54,661 nt of DNA from Limnobaculum eriocheiris (GTDB taxonomy: Bacteria > Pseudomonadota > Gammaproteobacteria > Enterobacterales > Enterobacteriaceae): positions 1 through 54,661 of the forward strand of contig NZ_JAJNAG010000022.1 of the NCBI RefSeq assembly GCF_021010575.1, written 5' to 3'. The notes beneath the pieces are model-generated. The model saw only the letters and a program-made list of their open reading frames with translations, did not search any database and had not been told where the DNA came from. Position numbers and translations under genes: made by a program. How positions within the stretch are numbered: the first letter of the stretch is position 1; each line of letters starts with the position of its first letter. This document shows positions 1 to 11,733 of this stretch, one piece after another.

Positions 1-47
1 TTAAGGACGGCGATTATCTGGTGCTCTGTGAATCGGATTTTACGCAT
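1..47 (-). CDS. IS3-family transposase OrfA, N-terminal fragment
   Basis: Fifteen codons are visible and read MRKIRFTEHQIIAVL, the typical beginning of the helix-turn-helix OrfA of IS3-family transposons, usually fused to OrfB by programmed frameshifting. A GAGGAG ribosome binding site lies six bases upstream of the ATG at 47-45. The window edge cuts the gene, so activity cannot be judged. Confidence 0.75.
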   Translation of the reverse strand, partial: MRKIRFTEHQIIAVL

Positions 48-126
48 GGTGATCTCCTCAGGGGACATAATCAGTATGTCAGAAGATCTCTAAAAGTGAA
101 TGGGTCGTTTTGATGGGATACTTACA
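1..126 (-). mobile_element. Left-edge fragment of an IS3-family insertion sequence
   Basis: Read on the minus strand, the element appears to begin with TGTAAGTATCCC at 126, directly after a Ser codon of the cdiA-like gene, and runs out of the window at 1. IS3-family elements usually begin with TG. A leader of about 80 bp with a GAGGAG ribosome site (54-59) precedes the first transposase reading frame. Where host coding stops making sense relative to the family fixes the boundary to within a few bases. The rest of the element and any target duplication lie outside the window. Confidence 0.75.
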
Positions 127-3100
127 AGACCAACGCCACCCCTGAACAGATAATTCTTGTGCCTTATCCAAATTGATAGGCACAGATGTCGAATCCCCTC
201 AAATTATCAGTCGTCGTCCACCGGTTGTAAACATGGCAAATTCATCACCTGTTGCAGCCGATAGGGCTGCTAGATCTTGGTTACCAAATGCTTTAGATGT
301 GACTGTTTGGGAACCATATTTATTAAGTTGTTCTAACACTATAGATTGGCGTGTATTGAGAGAACCGAATCCTCTGGCAATAGCCGCAGGATTGCCAGTT
401 GCTGGATTGGCTGAGATGGTTAGTTCTGCTACTGTTCCATTGGTTGCGCTTTCCCCGATTCCAGTTATACGGCTACTTGATAACCGGTCATCAAACAACC
501 CACTTGCCGTTCGACTCGCCCTCGCAGCTCCACCCAACTGCACCATCCCATACACCAACTCCGAATACTCCTTTGGTACCCCAAAGCTTTCCAGCAATCG
601 CGCTCCAGCAGTATGAGTACTCAGACTTCCTGTGATTATCGCGTTACTACCCGTATAGGCGGTATCCAACCCTGATGCGGTTAGCCCTACACCATATAAA
701 CACCCAACACCAGTAGTACAAAGCCCCGTTCCGGCAATAGCCTGAACTTCACCGCCAACGGTCATCACTAAACCGGTGGCCCGGTTAGTCACGGCATAGG
801 TATTGTCCAGCCGTAATGTCAGGTCACTCACATAATCGCGAGAGGAATAGTCAAATAATGGCAACTCGGCCTGCTGGTTCATCCCTCCGGCATACACTGA
901 GACATAAGCGGTTTGCATGGTAAGTAATGCACGTTCAGCAGCAAACTCATCGCTGGCACCCAGAGTTTCAAAGGCCAGCATATCGTTGTAAGTTTCGCTT
1001 CCCGGCACCAACTCTGCCGAGCACTTCATTAACGCACAGGCGGCGGCGAACAGGCGATCTTTCTTCTCTTTATCTCCACCTGCCAGTTCATCAATCCGCT
1101 CCAGTTGCGACTTGTGAAGCTGACGGTTATTTTGGTCAATAATATTCGCAACGTTTGCACCGGTATTCACCCCCTCAGCGCTGTTGGTAATGATTGCCCC
1201 AACGCTACCACCAATAATCCTCGCCAGCCCGTTGTCATCGATATAGAACAGCTTCTCGCCGTTTTGTACCTGACGCTTTTCTTCCGGTGTTAGCGCAAAA
1301 TTACCAATAACCCCGAGGCCAGCTCAGTGGCAAAACCCGCCCCTGCACCGGCGGCAAAATCACCGCCGGTCAGCTCGGCAATCAGTCCGCCGTTCAGACC
1401 GTGGATCACCGATTTACCAAAGGAGCCATCACCACCAAACAGCGCTGCGTTTTCTCCGATATACCACGACGAGGCGCGCCCCAGCTCGTTACCGGCGTTA
1501 AACATCAGACTGGTACCGAACGATTCAAGGAAGTTACTGCCGTTAATGGCGCTGTCTACCCCGGCGGAAATACCCGAGTGCATAACGGTGCGCTGGGCGA
1601 TATCCCAACTGCTTAACTGACTGTTGCCCGTCCACCAGGTATCAAAACCGGACTGACTGACAGGGGTAACGGTAGCGATTTGTTCTGCGGTACTACCGGG
1701 AGTATAGGAGGCTGAAGCCGCCTCTCCGCCTTGTGACCAGCCCATTTGGGTATCAACTCCGGCAATCACACCGGCAGCAACCACTGAGGCCGCCAGACTC
1801 TTCACATTATCTTTAGAGCCCAAGTCCTTCAGGACTTTCCCCACATCGCCCTGATTATTAATCAGAGAGATACTGGCCTGTACCGCTAATGTTTGTACCG
1901 CAGCAGCGGTTGCTGCACTGACGGCGGATGCAGTCGCTGTACCGGCGGCCGCTCCCGCCCCGGCGGTAACCACCGTCACTACAATCGCAATGACGGCCGC
2001 CGCTGCCGGGCTCAGGCTCTTACTGTCATACTCCCATTTATCATAGGCATCCTGAACCGCACGCCACTCAACGTCATTACGTACTGCCAGCTCTGCGACC
2101 CAGGCCGTTTCCGGCGTGCTTTCCATTTGCTCCAGCGCCGTAGTTAAGCTCTGGGCTGAGGATTGACGGATATCTGCACGGATGCCTTTCTCCGCCTGAA
2201 TGGTTAACTCTCCGCCCTGAGTAATTTCACTAAATTGCTGTGTGGTATTGTTATGACCATGACCGGCAACCCGTGTGATAACGCTGCTGGATTTTGAATC
2301 TACCTTCAGAAAATCGGTGTTTTCTACCGCGCTAAACTGAATTTGCCCGCCGGTGCTGGTCAGCGCGATATCGTTTCCGGCATTCAGTCTGGTGGCCTGA
2401 TACAGGCTGTCGCCGCCGCTGGTGATGGCAATATTGTTGCCTGCGTTCAGTTCGCTGATTTTATGGGTAGTGCGATAACTTTCTTCCTCATAGGACTGAC
2501 TACTTAAGAAGCCGCCGGTTTTGGTTTTTTCATAGTAATAGTCTGATTCCTCAGCCGTCAGCAGCCGTAAGTCCCCCTCGGCCTGAAGACGAATATCACC
2601 ACCGGCGTTGATCTGTGTGGCTTGTAGCGTGGCATCGTTTCCGGCACCGATCAGAACGTTATTACCCGCATTAATTTCAGTGGATTGCTGAGTGATGGTT
2701 TGCTCAATTTTATAACCGTCCTTGATATTGGTTCGGTCATAACTGGATTCAGCATCTGACAGCAACGTCAGGTCGTTACCGGCTACCAGTAGCGCATTAT
2801 CTTTGGCATTCAGCGTGCTCGCTTGCATAACAATATCGTTGCCAGCATTGATAATCAGATTATGTCCCGACTGAATGTCGCTACTTTGCACATCGGTGGT
2901 AGCGTGTTGTAACTTGCCGTCTATGGTTCGGGAAGTTTGATCCCGGGCGGAGAGGATAGCGATATCCTCTTTAGCCTGTAACGTTATGTTATCGTTAGCG
3001 TTGATATTACTGGCGATAACGTTGATGCTGTCTCCCGCCGTCAGCGTTACGGCTCCGTCGGCCGCATTGATATGGCTCTTTTGTTGATGAACATCCAGCA

Positions 3101-6100
3101 GATGATCGCCCTGGGTAGTCGTGAAGCCAGTGCGTAAGTTCAGCGTTTCATTGGCGGTGATATCTATGTTTTCACCGGCATTGAGGGTGATATTTTGTCC
3201 GGCGCTCAGTTCTGCTCCGGTGATTTGAATATCTTTTCCTGCGGCGATCCCCAGATTTTCTTTTGCATGAATACCGGCAGTTATGCCGGTAACGCCAAAG
3301 GCAAGGGCAGTGTTGGCGTTCTGGTCACTTTCGCTACCATCGGCATTGATATAGGTTTGCTGATGTAATGTCTGATTAACCACATTGCCATCAACGCTTT
3401 GTAGCGTAACGTTACGCCCTTCAATAGTTCCACTCAGGTTTTGGATATCATTTTTCGCGATAATAGTCAGATTATCCCCGGCCTGAATTATCCCTTCCCG
3501 GTTAACAAGGGCATCATGACTGACCAGATGCAACATGCCATCAGCCTTAATGGTGCCGCCATCATTGTTAATATCCCCGGCAGTGATTGCCACATGTTGA
3601 GCGCTGATAACGCTGCCGCTGACATTGGATTTATCCGCCGCCACCAGATAGAGCTTTGGTGCCAGTACGCTCTGGCCGTTAATAGTTACCGGCTCCCACC
3701 AGACGATACTGTGACTTAACTGAGCGATCTGTTTTTCGCTCAGGCTGACACCAAATGCCAGTCCGAGACTGCTGGAGGCTTGAGCGGCATTATCAATCAG
3801 CCAGCGCATTTGGTTTAGGTCGCTGCCAACGCCGCCGATATAGCGCTGCCCGGTTTGCCGTAAAATGGCATCGGTAATGTAGCGCGTGTCATACCGGGCA
3901 TCTCCCAGAAACCGATAGCGCGATTCTGGCTGCAAACCCAGTTGGTTAAGGAAGTAGGCGGAGCCGAGGTATTGATTAATGTCGGTCCACTGAGTGCCGG
4001 TTTCATGTGGAGGACCAAAGCCTGGTTGACGGCCCATCAGGCGGTCCAGCACGCTAAAGCCAGCAATCTGGCTGGCTCGCCCGCCCTGAGACAGATAACC
4101 TAACTCACCTAATGCCGGATTAGCGGTGATCAGATAGGGGCTGTCCGGATCCAAATTCCAGACAAACAGGCCGTTATTGCCGGCAGGTAACGGGAATCCG
4201 TTAACCGTAGGGATTGCGTCAGGGATGGTATTTTCAATGCCTGAACGCGGATCCAGATTATCCAGACCTGCCGGTGCGCTAAGGGTTGGCGCAATCTGCA
4301 TGGAATAGGACTTGATGCTTTCATTTCTGACTTCATTCTGAACGTTGAGATTAACAATACGACCCGCTTCAACGGTGGCAAAATATTCTTCACCTTCGCT
4401 GGAGACCACATTATTAGCGCTTCTGGCGTATTTCAGGCTTCCACCGTCTTTGTAGAACTCTGATGCCGGTATGTAATCTGCGTATTTGGGTTCAACAAAC
4501 TGATAAACATAATACTCTTCGGTAACGCCTTGTTTAGTCGAGATATTATTTAGTGTGTTAGCAGTAATATTGACATCATTAGCGGCAAGTAATCTGCTGA
4601 GGTTATTGTCAATAACACCCGCATCAATATTGAGGTTTCGTCCTGCTACAATTTTAGCTGCATTGACAAGCGCCGGAAGGTTAACCGTTGTACGGGAAAT
4701 TAGCCCGGTCAGGGTATAGTCTTTATCATACTTAGGAAAGAGGGCACACCTGCCAGCGGCACTTCCTCCGCCTGTACCGCCGTTATTAAAGCAGTCCACT
4801 TTCGTTAGCGGCGTATTCGGTTGATCTTTGTGTAGCTCTATAACGACTGCACCATTACCCGGTATAGAAAAATTCTCTTTGTTCTGCTGCGCAGAACCGC
4901 CGTCGCTTTCATTACGAATATGGTCAGCCTTTAGCGTAATATCACCGGTTTGGGTCTCTATTACCCCGGAACGGTTAACAATTTCTGCGCTTTTATTGCC
5001 CTGATAATCTTTCTGAATGGTCAGGTGACGCCCCGCCAGAATATTACTCAGTAAGTTGCTGACCTGATTAGCACACAGGTACATGTCGCGGCCCGAATAC
5101 AGGAAGGCATCATTAGTATTGCTGAGGCCGCTGTCTGCTTTTAAAAACAGATCGTTAAGTGAACCAATAAAGCCAGTATTATCAATCTGGCTACGGCTGG
5201 TGAGGTCAATGCTACCGCCGGATTGAATTTTTCCCTGCTGAGTAATGGATTGAGCGCTGCCGGTTATCAAATTACTGGCGGTAATCGTGGCATTATTCTG
5301 ATTGCTCAATACGCCGCCGGTGGTCAGACTGATAACATCACCGGAGATTTTTCCCTGATTGGTTAGTGCATCGGGTGTCTCAAGATCCAGCAAGTGACCA
5401 TACAACACGCCCTGATTATTGATAGCGCCATGAGTTTTCAGCCACAACAAACTTTCACGACTGGCGATGGTACCCTGTTGATCAAAGGGCCCTGTGCCGG
5501 AGAGGGCTAAAGTGATATCACCATCCGCTAAAATATTTCCCTGCTGAAGTAGTGCATTTGCGGTGAGATCGAGTAATCCTCCGCTGTAAAGTCCGGCTTC
5601 CTGACTATTTATTATCTGGCCGTTCTGTGCGTTTAGCCGTAATTCACTGGCACCAAACAGGATGCCATGGTTTTCAAATACTCCCTGACTTTGCAGGGTA
5701 ACAACCTCCCCGGCAATTTCCCCACTGTTCAGGTTTGAACCTGCTGAGTTCAGAAAGATATCCAGATAACGGCGACCGGTAATTTTTCCACCGTTGTTCA
5801 GCGTTGCTGTACTCAGGAATAAATCACTGGCGTAGATCTCCGCATTGGCCTGATTAGTTAACTGATTTAATGTCAGTACCGTTTCGCCAGTGCTTTGAAG
5901 GCTTCCCTGATTATTAAGTTGGGAAGCAATGAGCGTGAATGAGCCTGCATTAAGCTGTGCTGCGAAACCATTGGTTAACTGGTCGAGGGTTAGCCAACTA
6001 TCACTGGTGCTTTGAATTAATCCCTGATTGTTCAACATCAAGGCGTCAATGGTCAGTTCGTTGGCGTACAACTGAGCGCCAGTATCGTTTGTGAATTGGT

Positions 6101-7974
6101 TAAGAGTAAATTGACCGGCACCGGTAGTTTGAATGAGCCCCATGTTATAGAGTTCCGGAGAATAGACGACCAATTCCCCGCTATATAACTGCGCCCCTGC
6201 GTTATTAACCAGTTGGTTAACGGTAAACAGACTACTTCCCGAACTCTGGATTAAATCTGAATTGCTCAGATTGAGGGCATTAACATTTAATGTGTTGAAA
6301 CTGGCCTGACCCAGCCAGTCGATATTATCGGTCAGATTCCAACGGGAATCCTGAGCCGACATTTTGGCATTGCTACCCGCGGTTAATTTATCGCCCTGAA
6401 GCTTGAGGCTGCCGTTACTTAAGCTTTTACCATGAAGCTCAAGATGGGATGCGTTTAGCGTCAGATTGTTCTGTGCATTGAATACTGATTTCTCATCCTG
6501 AAACAGGTTTTTCCCGGTCAGGTTGATTTGTCCGGCACTAAGATGAGTATTGTTTAGCCGGGTATCTGCCGCCTGAATATTCAGGATCCCACCGTTTTGC
6601 AGCTCTCCTGTGGCTGAAACGCCGGTAGCGGTAAGTCCGTTAAGGCTGTTCCACTGTGGTGTGGTCAGATTGAGAAGGTCTCCTGCCAACAGCGAACCTT
6701 GCTGATTCAGCGCCAGGCTGGTATTGAGGGTTAATGTCTGCTTACCCCAGAGAACGCCCTGAGGTGCCAGATTTAAGGTTTGCCCCTGAAAATAGGCCTC
6801 ATCAGCCATTAATGCGCCAGACCAGTTATTTTCATCGGCATTGATAGTACTGGTTTTAGCATTAATAGCGGCATTAGTGCTGGTGGTCAGTTTGCGGGCA
6901 TTGATTTGCAAATTTTGCTCGCTAACCAGCTCGCCATTTAAGTTGATGTTGTCAGCCTGATAACTGGCGTTGCTTTTTGCCAGTGAGCGGCTTCCTGCAT
7001 CCTGAGTAATATTTTTTGCTTTCAGATTAAGGTTATTGCCGCTGAGGGTGGCAGAATGAATAACCTGAATTTCATTGGCCTGAGCATTCAGGCTATTGGT
7101 GGCGCTGGAACCACCATGAATAGTGACCTTCCCCTCGGCGGAAATTTGGATGTCGCCACTTCTGGCAATAAGATTTCCGGTATTAACGCCAACGCCTTGC
7201 TCTGTGGATACCAGTCGTATTCGGTTGGCATACATACCGCCCAGCGCTTTGGTATCAATAGCGACCTGAGGGGTGTTTCCATTTCCTGCCTGTGGGGTAA
7301 TTTCACCGGTTTGGGTATTTACCCGGTTAGCGCCAGCGATAACATCAATCTGTTTACCATGAATATCTGCATTAATTTCGGCGGCGCGCGCGACAATGGC
7401 AAAATACTCCGTCTCTTTAGCATCGATACCTTTACCATCGATAGTGATGCTACCTTGTTTAACATCCAGCTCTTTTAACCGTACCGGTACTTAACGTAGC
7501 CTGCGGGGTATTGATAAAGCCACAGCCATCACAGGTGATGCCATAAGGGTTAGTCACAATTACATTGGCGGGTTTTCCCCCGACTTCTATATAGCCTTTT
7601 AGCTCAGAACGGTTAGGAGAAGTGACTTCGTTAATGATCGCGTTGGCTGCACCATTGCGCAGATTCGGATTATTTTGAATAATTCCGGCCTGTTGGGTCT
7701 GCAACAGGCGTTCAGTGTTGTTATTTAATACTGCGCCATCAGGGCCAACATTAAATTGTTGATAGGTATTGTGTGATACGCCTGACTGATTGGGGGTGGC
7801 AATATTAACAACAGGTACACCGTTGCCGGCGGTCGTGACCTGACCATTATTCGGTTGACCATCCATTTCAATTGCAGCGGCGAATGCAGGCCATACCGGT
7901 TGCCATACCAACATAGTGGAAAGCAGGTAAGTTAAAACACGTTGATAAGGCTTAATGATTTTAGTGGTGTTCAT
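127..7974 (-). pseudogene. cdiA-like two-partner-secretion exoprotein / filamentous haemagglutinin, disrupted
   Basis: This would be a protein of about 2,600 residues exported through an outer-membrane TpsB/CdiB partner. The start at 7974 gives a signal peptide ending near VWPAFA, then a TPS domain with the NPYGI and [13 protein letters not shown] motifs. Next come beta-helical FHA-1 repeats, and a middle segment (about 3600-4300) resembling the receptor-binding and Tyr/Pro-rich part of CdiA. FHA-2 repeats follow, then a DUF637-like region with an Ala/Gly-rich hydrophobic stretch (about 1750-2050), a pretoxin region without a VENN motif, and a C-terminal module starting GDEFAMF. Four lesions are visible: a frameshift at about 7482, a one-base loss in a G run at 1311-1314, a TGA at 199-197 where relatives have Arg (CGA to TGA), and the IS at 126. 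The frame reads on sensibly after each. No cdiB or cdiI is in the window. The family assignment is firm; the exact toxin class is unknown. Confidence 0.88.
5787..6254 (-). repeat. Four tandem 39-residue (117-bp) repeats inside the exoprotein
   Basis: Four consecutive units of exactly 39 codons follow the pattern (L/S)-(I/L)-Q-(S/T)-(S/T)...LxxxQLxNxxxAxxxxxxLxxxxxxLxNxG. Read on the minus strand they begin at the LIQSSGS, LIQTTGA, LIQSTSD and SLQSTGE motifs. They are diverged at DNA level, so they are old duplications. They lie in the FHA-1 beta-helix region and would each add turns to the filament. Confidence 0.8.
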
Positions 7975-8583
7975 TCCTGATTCCTTGAATATATTCTTTT
8001 TAGAATGAATGGGTTAAGTGTTTATGTGTCATAACATCATTGGGATTTAGTCAGCCGGGAACAGACATAGCGGAAGCATTGAGGCGTAATACATTGTTGA
8101 CTGCTATCCATAGCAGAAGTCAGTGATACTTTATGAAGCTAACGTCCCTGTCAGTTATTCAAGTATGATTTCATGGTGTTGGTTAACCATGAGATAGTTC
8201 TAATTGTATATTATTAGGGTTAAAAGATAGGTAGTAATAATCAATTGATAGGGAGATTGTGCAAAATTATCCAGTTAATATAGTGAAATATGAATAACTA
8301 TTCGCTTCTGATCTTTTGGTCATTTTTTGAGCTGTAACAAGAGTGTTTTTTATTGTTTCTAATGCGTTAAACGCGTTATGGAGAAATAAAGAACGACCGC
8401 TATTAGCGGGCAGATTTTTGAGATTGGGCGATAGCAATCAGAGATTAGCAGCAATAAGGTCATCATCTCAAAACAGAGATTTTATTCTGCCATTTTGGTT
8501 TATCTCCTCATTCAGTCGTTGCCTTCACGGTTGAATATCATCAATATACTCGTGTTGTATTTCAGTTCTTACAAAGGATCGCT
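7975..8583. other. AT-rich intergenic stretch without a recognisable gene
   Basis: These 609 bases separate the divergent cdiA-like pseudogene and ubiJ. They must hold the promoters of both, but no convincing -35/-10 pair stands out. A small ATTCT-TTTT-AGAAT hairpin lies at 7993-8006 in the cdiA leader. A 63-codon open frame at 8343-8534 has no ribosome site and no recognisable similarity, and is probably chance. In most Enterobacterales ubiE ends a few bases before ubiJ; it is absent here. Confidence 0.6.
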
Positions 8584-9192
8584 ATGTTGTTTGTTCCCTT
8601 GATTGCCGGCATTATTGAAACCTCTCTGAACAGTTTGCTTTTTCGCGATCGCAGTATGCAGTCGATGAGCCATCGTCTGGCTGGTAAAACGCTAAAGTTG
8701 AGTCTGCAAGAGCTGTCTACTTCTCTGACGTTAGTATTTAGCGTTAATCACATTGATGTGGTGAGCCAGTGGGAGCAGCCGGCAAACTGCACGCTGATAA
8801 CCAAACTGCCAACCCTGTTTTCTCTGCGCGATCGTCAGCGTTTGTCTACTCTGATGCGCGATGGCGATGTGGTGGTTGAAGGGGATATGCAGGTGATACA
8901 GCAATTTGTCACCTTAATCGACCTGGCAGAGTGGGACCCCGCCGAATGGCTCTCTCCCTATATTGGTGATGTCGCCGCAGAAACCCTGAGTCAGGGAGTG
9001 CAAGGTGGGGCAAAAAAGGTAAAGCAATGGGTGGAACATCAGCAAAACTATCTGGCACAAGCAGTAACCGAGGAGTGGCGTCTGGCTCCCGGGCGGCTGG
9101 AAGTGCTGCACTTTGGTGATGAAACTGAAATTTTAAGTCAGCAGGTTGATTCTCTGGTGAAAAGAATAGAGAAGCTGGAGAATACCCGATGA
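8584..9192 (+). CDS. ubiJ: Ubiquinone biosynthesis accessory factor UbiJ
   Basis: The product has 202 residues, matching the roughly 201 of E. coli UbiJ. The N-terminal half has the SCP2 sterol-carrier-like fold (around residues 15-115: [12 protein letters not shown], then the [14 protein letters not shown] segment). The C-terminal part is helical, ending in a probable coiled coil. In the family UbiJ binds polyprenyl intermediates and, with UbiK, supports the soluble Ubi hydroxylase/methylase complex. An AAGGAT ribosome site precedes the ATG. Its stop overlaps the ubiB start as ATGA, indicating translational coupling. The usual upstream partner ubiE is missing, so this gene must have its own promoter. 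Confidence 0.95.
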   Translation: MLFVPLIAGIIETSLNSLLFRDRSMQSMSHRLAGKTLKLSLQELSTSLTLVFSVNHIDVVSQWEQPANCTLITKLPTLFSLRDRQRLSTLMRDGDVVVEGDMQVIQQFVTLIDLAEWDPAEWLSPYIGDVAAETLSQGVQGGAKKVKQWVEHQQNYLAQAVTEEWRLAPGRLEVLHFGDETEILSQQVDSLVKRIEKLENTR

Positions 9193-10820
9193 CCCCATCT
9201 GAGTTTTTGCGTTTATATGTGATCGTTCGCGTTTTTTTGACCCACGGGTTAGACGAGCTGATCCCCAAAATGCGCCTTACCTGGCCACTGAGAATGTGGT
9301 GCCGTTCGCTGTTCTGGATGAGAAATAAACATCCGGATAAGCCGTTAGGAGAGCGATTACGTCTGGCGTTGCAAACCTTAGGGCCTGTGTGGATTAAGTT
9401 TGGGCAGATGATGTCAACCCGTCGGGATTTATTCCCCCCGGTTATCGCTGATCAACTGGCATTATTGCAGGATCAGGTTGAACCTTTTGACGGTGAGTTA
9501 GCCCGTCAGCATATTGAAACTTCGATGGGCGGTAAGCTGGAGCAGTGGTTTGATGACTTTGATCCTCAGGCGCTGGCATCAGCTTCTATTGCTCAGGTTC
9601 ATACTGCGGTGCTGAAAAGCAACGGTCAGGAAGTTGTGCTTAAAGTTATTCGTCCGGATATTAAACCGATTATTGAAGCGGATATCCGCCTGATGTACCG
9701 CATTGCCGGTTGGGTACCAAAACTACTGCCGGATGGCCGCCGCCTGCGGCCGCGCGAAGTAGTGCGTGAATATGAAAAAACGCTGTTGGATGAACTAAAC
9801 CTGCTGCGTGAGGCGGCGAATACCATTCAACTGCGTCGCAATTTTGATAACAGCCCGATGATGTATGTGCCAGAGGTCTTCAGCGATTACTGTCACGAAA
9901 ATGTGCTGGTCATGGAGCGTATCTACGGTATTTCAATTGCCGATATTGATGCGCTGGAAGCCAATGGCACCAATATGAAAGTGCTGGCGGAGCGTGGCGT
10001 TCAGATCTTCTTTACTCAGGTGTTTCGCGACAGTTTTTTCCACGCGGATATGCATCCGGGAAATATCTTTGTCAGCTATGCTACACCAGAGAATCCACAA
10101 TATATCGGCATTGACTGCGGCATTGTTGGTTCACTGAGCAAAGGGGATAAGCGCTATCTGGCGGAAAACTTTATCGCCTTTTTTAACCGCGATTACCGCA
10201 AAGTTGCTGAACTGCATGTGGACTCTGGTTGGGTGCCGTCTGATACCAATGTGGAAGAGTTCGAGTTCGCCATTCGTACCGTTTGTGAGCCTATTTTTGA
10301 GAAGCCGTTGTCGGAGATCTCATTTGGTCACGTACTGATGAACCTGTTTAATACGGCGCGCCGCTTCAATATGGAGGTGCAGCCTCAGTTGGTTCTGTTA
10401 CAAAAAACCTTGCTGTATATCGAAGGATTGGGCCGCCAACTCTATCCTCAGTTGGATTTATGGACTACCGCTAAACCTTTCCTGGAAACCTGGATGCGCG
10501 ATCAGGTGGGGATCCCTGCACTGGTTCGCACCCTGAAGGAAAAAGCGCCATACTGGATAGAGAAATTACCTGAATTACCGGAATTGTTTTACGACAGTTT
10601 GCGGCAGCACAAAGAATTACAAAATAGTATTGATAAACTCAACGCTCAAATTGGTCATCGTCAGGAGAAACAGAGCCAGTCTCGCTACCTCTTTGGGGTA
10701 GGTGCTACTTTGTTGATTGGTGCTACAATCCTGTTTGCAAATCATATTCCCGTCTGGCCAGTCTGTCTGGCGGGTGCCGGAGCGGTTGTCTGGCTGGTTG
10801 GATGGCGAAAGGCAGCTTAA
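9189..10820 (+). CDS. ubiB: UbiB, atypical protein-kinase-like ATPase for ubiquinone biosynthesis
   Basis: The 543-residue protein (E. coli about 546) shows the UbiB/ADCK signature. A KxGQ motif is seen at residues 70-73 (KFGQ), then the nucleotide-loop SASIAQVH segment, the catalytic DMHPGN motif and the IDCGIVG metal-binding motif. Two hydrophobic helices at the C terminus (about 500-540) anchor it in the inner membrane. The family has ATPase activity and supports delivery or extraction of coenzyme Q precursors. It overlaps ubiJ by four bases and is followed after about 100 bp by the tat genes. Confidence 0.97.
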   Translation: MTPSEFLRLYVIVRVFLTHGLDELIPKMRLTWPLRMWCRSLFWMRNKHPDKPLGERLRLALQTLGPVWIKFGQMMSTRRDLFPPVIADQLALLQDQVEPFDGELARQHIETSMGGKLEQWFDDFDPQALASASIAQVHTAVLKSNGQEVVLKVIRPDIKPIIEADIRLMYRIAGWVPKLLPDGRRLRPREVVREYEKTLLDELNLLREAANTIQLRRNFDNSPMMYVPEVFSDYCHENVLVMERIYGISIADIDALEANGTNMKVLAERGVQIFFTQVFRDSFFHADMHPGNIFVSYATPENPQYIGIDCGIVGSLSKGDKRYLAENFIAFFNRDYRKVAELHVDSGWVPSDTNVEEFEFAIRTVCEPIFEKPLSEISFGHVLMNLFNTARRFNMEVQPQLVLLQKTLLYIEGLGRQLYPQLDLWTTAKPFLETWMRDQVGIPALVRTLKEKAPYWIEKLPELPELFYDSLRQHKELQNSIDKLNAQIGHRQEKQSQSRYLFGVGATLLIGATILFANHIPVWPVCLAGAGAVVWLVGWRKAA

Positions 10821-10917
10821 CTATTTATTACCAGATTTTATTACTACAGCTTGCTGAAACTACCGTATACTGGTCAGCAATCTCAAAATCAACCCCCGAT
10901 TAATAGAGGCATATAAC

Positions 10918-11199
10918 ATGGGTGGAATTAGCGTTTGGCAACTACTGATAATCGTTGCGATTGTCGTACTGTTGTTCGGAACAAAGAAACTGCGTACTTT
11001 AGGCTCTGACCTTGGTGCATCAGTAAAAGGTTTTAAAAAAGCCATGAGTGATGAAGAGACGACTTCTAATCAGGCAACCACTGCCAATAAAGAAGCAGCC
11101 CAGAACGATGCTGATTTTGATGTGAAATCTATTCAAGAACAGCAGCAACCTTCGGTTAAAACTGAAGAGCAAAAGAGCCAGAATAAAGAGCAGGTATAA
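10918..11199 (+). CDS. tatA: Twin-arginine translocase subunit TatA
   Basis: This is a 93-residue protein with one N-terminal membrane helix (residues 5-22), the FGTKKL hinge and an amphipathic helix ending near KGFKKAM. The tail is charged and Gln/Glu rich. TatA oligomers form the pore-like component that moves folded proteins with RR signal peptides across the inner membrane. It is the first gene of a tatABC operon, with only three bases to tatB. The gap of about 97 bp after ubiB may hold its own promoter. Confidence 0.97.
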   Translation: MGGISVWQLLIIVAIVVLLFGTKKLRTLGSDLGASVKGFKKAMSDEETTSNQATTANKEAAQNDADFDVKSIQEQQQPSVKTEEQKSQNKEQV

Positions 11200-11202
11200 T
11201 CC

Positions 11203-11730
11203 GTGTTCGATATAGGATTTGGTGAAATTGTACTGGTACTGATCATTGGCCTGATTGTGCTTGGCCCTGAGCGGTTACCGGTTGCAGTAAAAACGGTTAC
11301 GGGTTGGATCAGAGCGATGCGTTCTCTGGCTTCTTCCGTGCAAAATGAGCTGACTCAGGAACTGAAGCTGCAAGAGCTGAAAGAGAGCCTGAAGAAAGCG
11401 GAACAGGCAGGCCTGCAGAATTTATCTCCGGAGCTGAAATCTTCTATGGATGAATTAAAAGAGATGGCAACCGGTATGAAACGTACCATTCAGAGCGATC
11501 TCAATAATGCGGCCGAGTCTTTTAATACTTCACCAACTTCTGCTGCTGATGCCGAAAAATCTTCGGTATCAGCCACTGAATCTGCTGCAAAAGCAGCAGA
11601 GGAAGCAGCAGCGAACAAGAGTAAAGTACCTTCCGTCGAGTCTGTTGCAGAGCCGGTCATTGCTGAAACGGCAACAGAGGCTGTTCAGCCAGAGCCGGTA
11701 TCCATCAATAAACCTGATAGCGAAAAATAA
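11203..11730 (+). CDS. tatB: Twin-arginine translocase subunit TatB
   Basis: The start is GTG at 11203, as in other enterobacterial tatB genes, giving [12 protein letters not shown]. One membrane helix (residues 3-21) is followed by the LGPERLP hinge, an amphipathic helix and a long Ala/Glu-rich tail with a low-complexity stretch near residues 110-160. TatB forms the substrate receptor with TatC. At 175 residues it is close to the E. coli protein (171). Three bases separate it from tatA and tatC. Confidence 0.97.
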   Translation: MFDIGFGEIVLVLIIGLIVLGPERLPVAVKTVTGWIRAMRSLASSVQNELTQELKLQELKESLKKAEQAGLQNLSPELKSSMDELKEMATGMKRTIQSDLNNAAESFNTSPTSAADAEKSSVSATESAAKAAEEAAANKSKVPSVESVAEPVIAETATEAVQPEPVSINKPDSEK

Positions 11731-11733
11731 TCC

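Noticed and set aside
173-616. Long plus-strand open frame opposite the cdiA-like gene
   Set aside because: It is the antisense of the exoprotein coding strand; composition follows from the codons on the other strand.
8343-8534. 63-codon open frame upstream of ubiJ
   Set aside because: No ribosome site and no recognisable similarity; the SRCLHG ending slightly recalls UbiE but frame and sequence do not support it.
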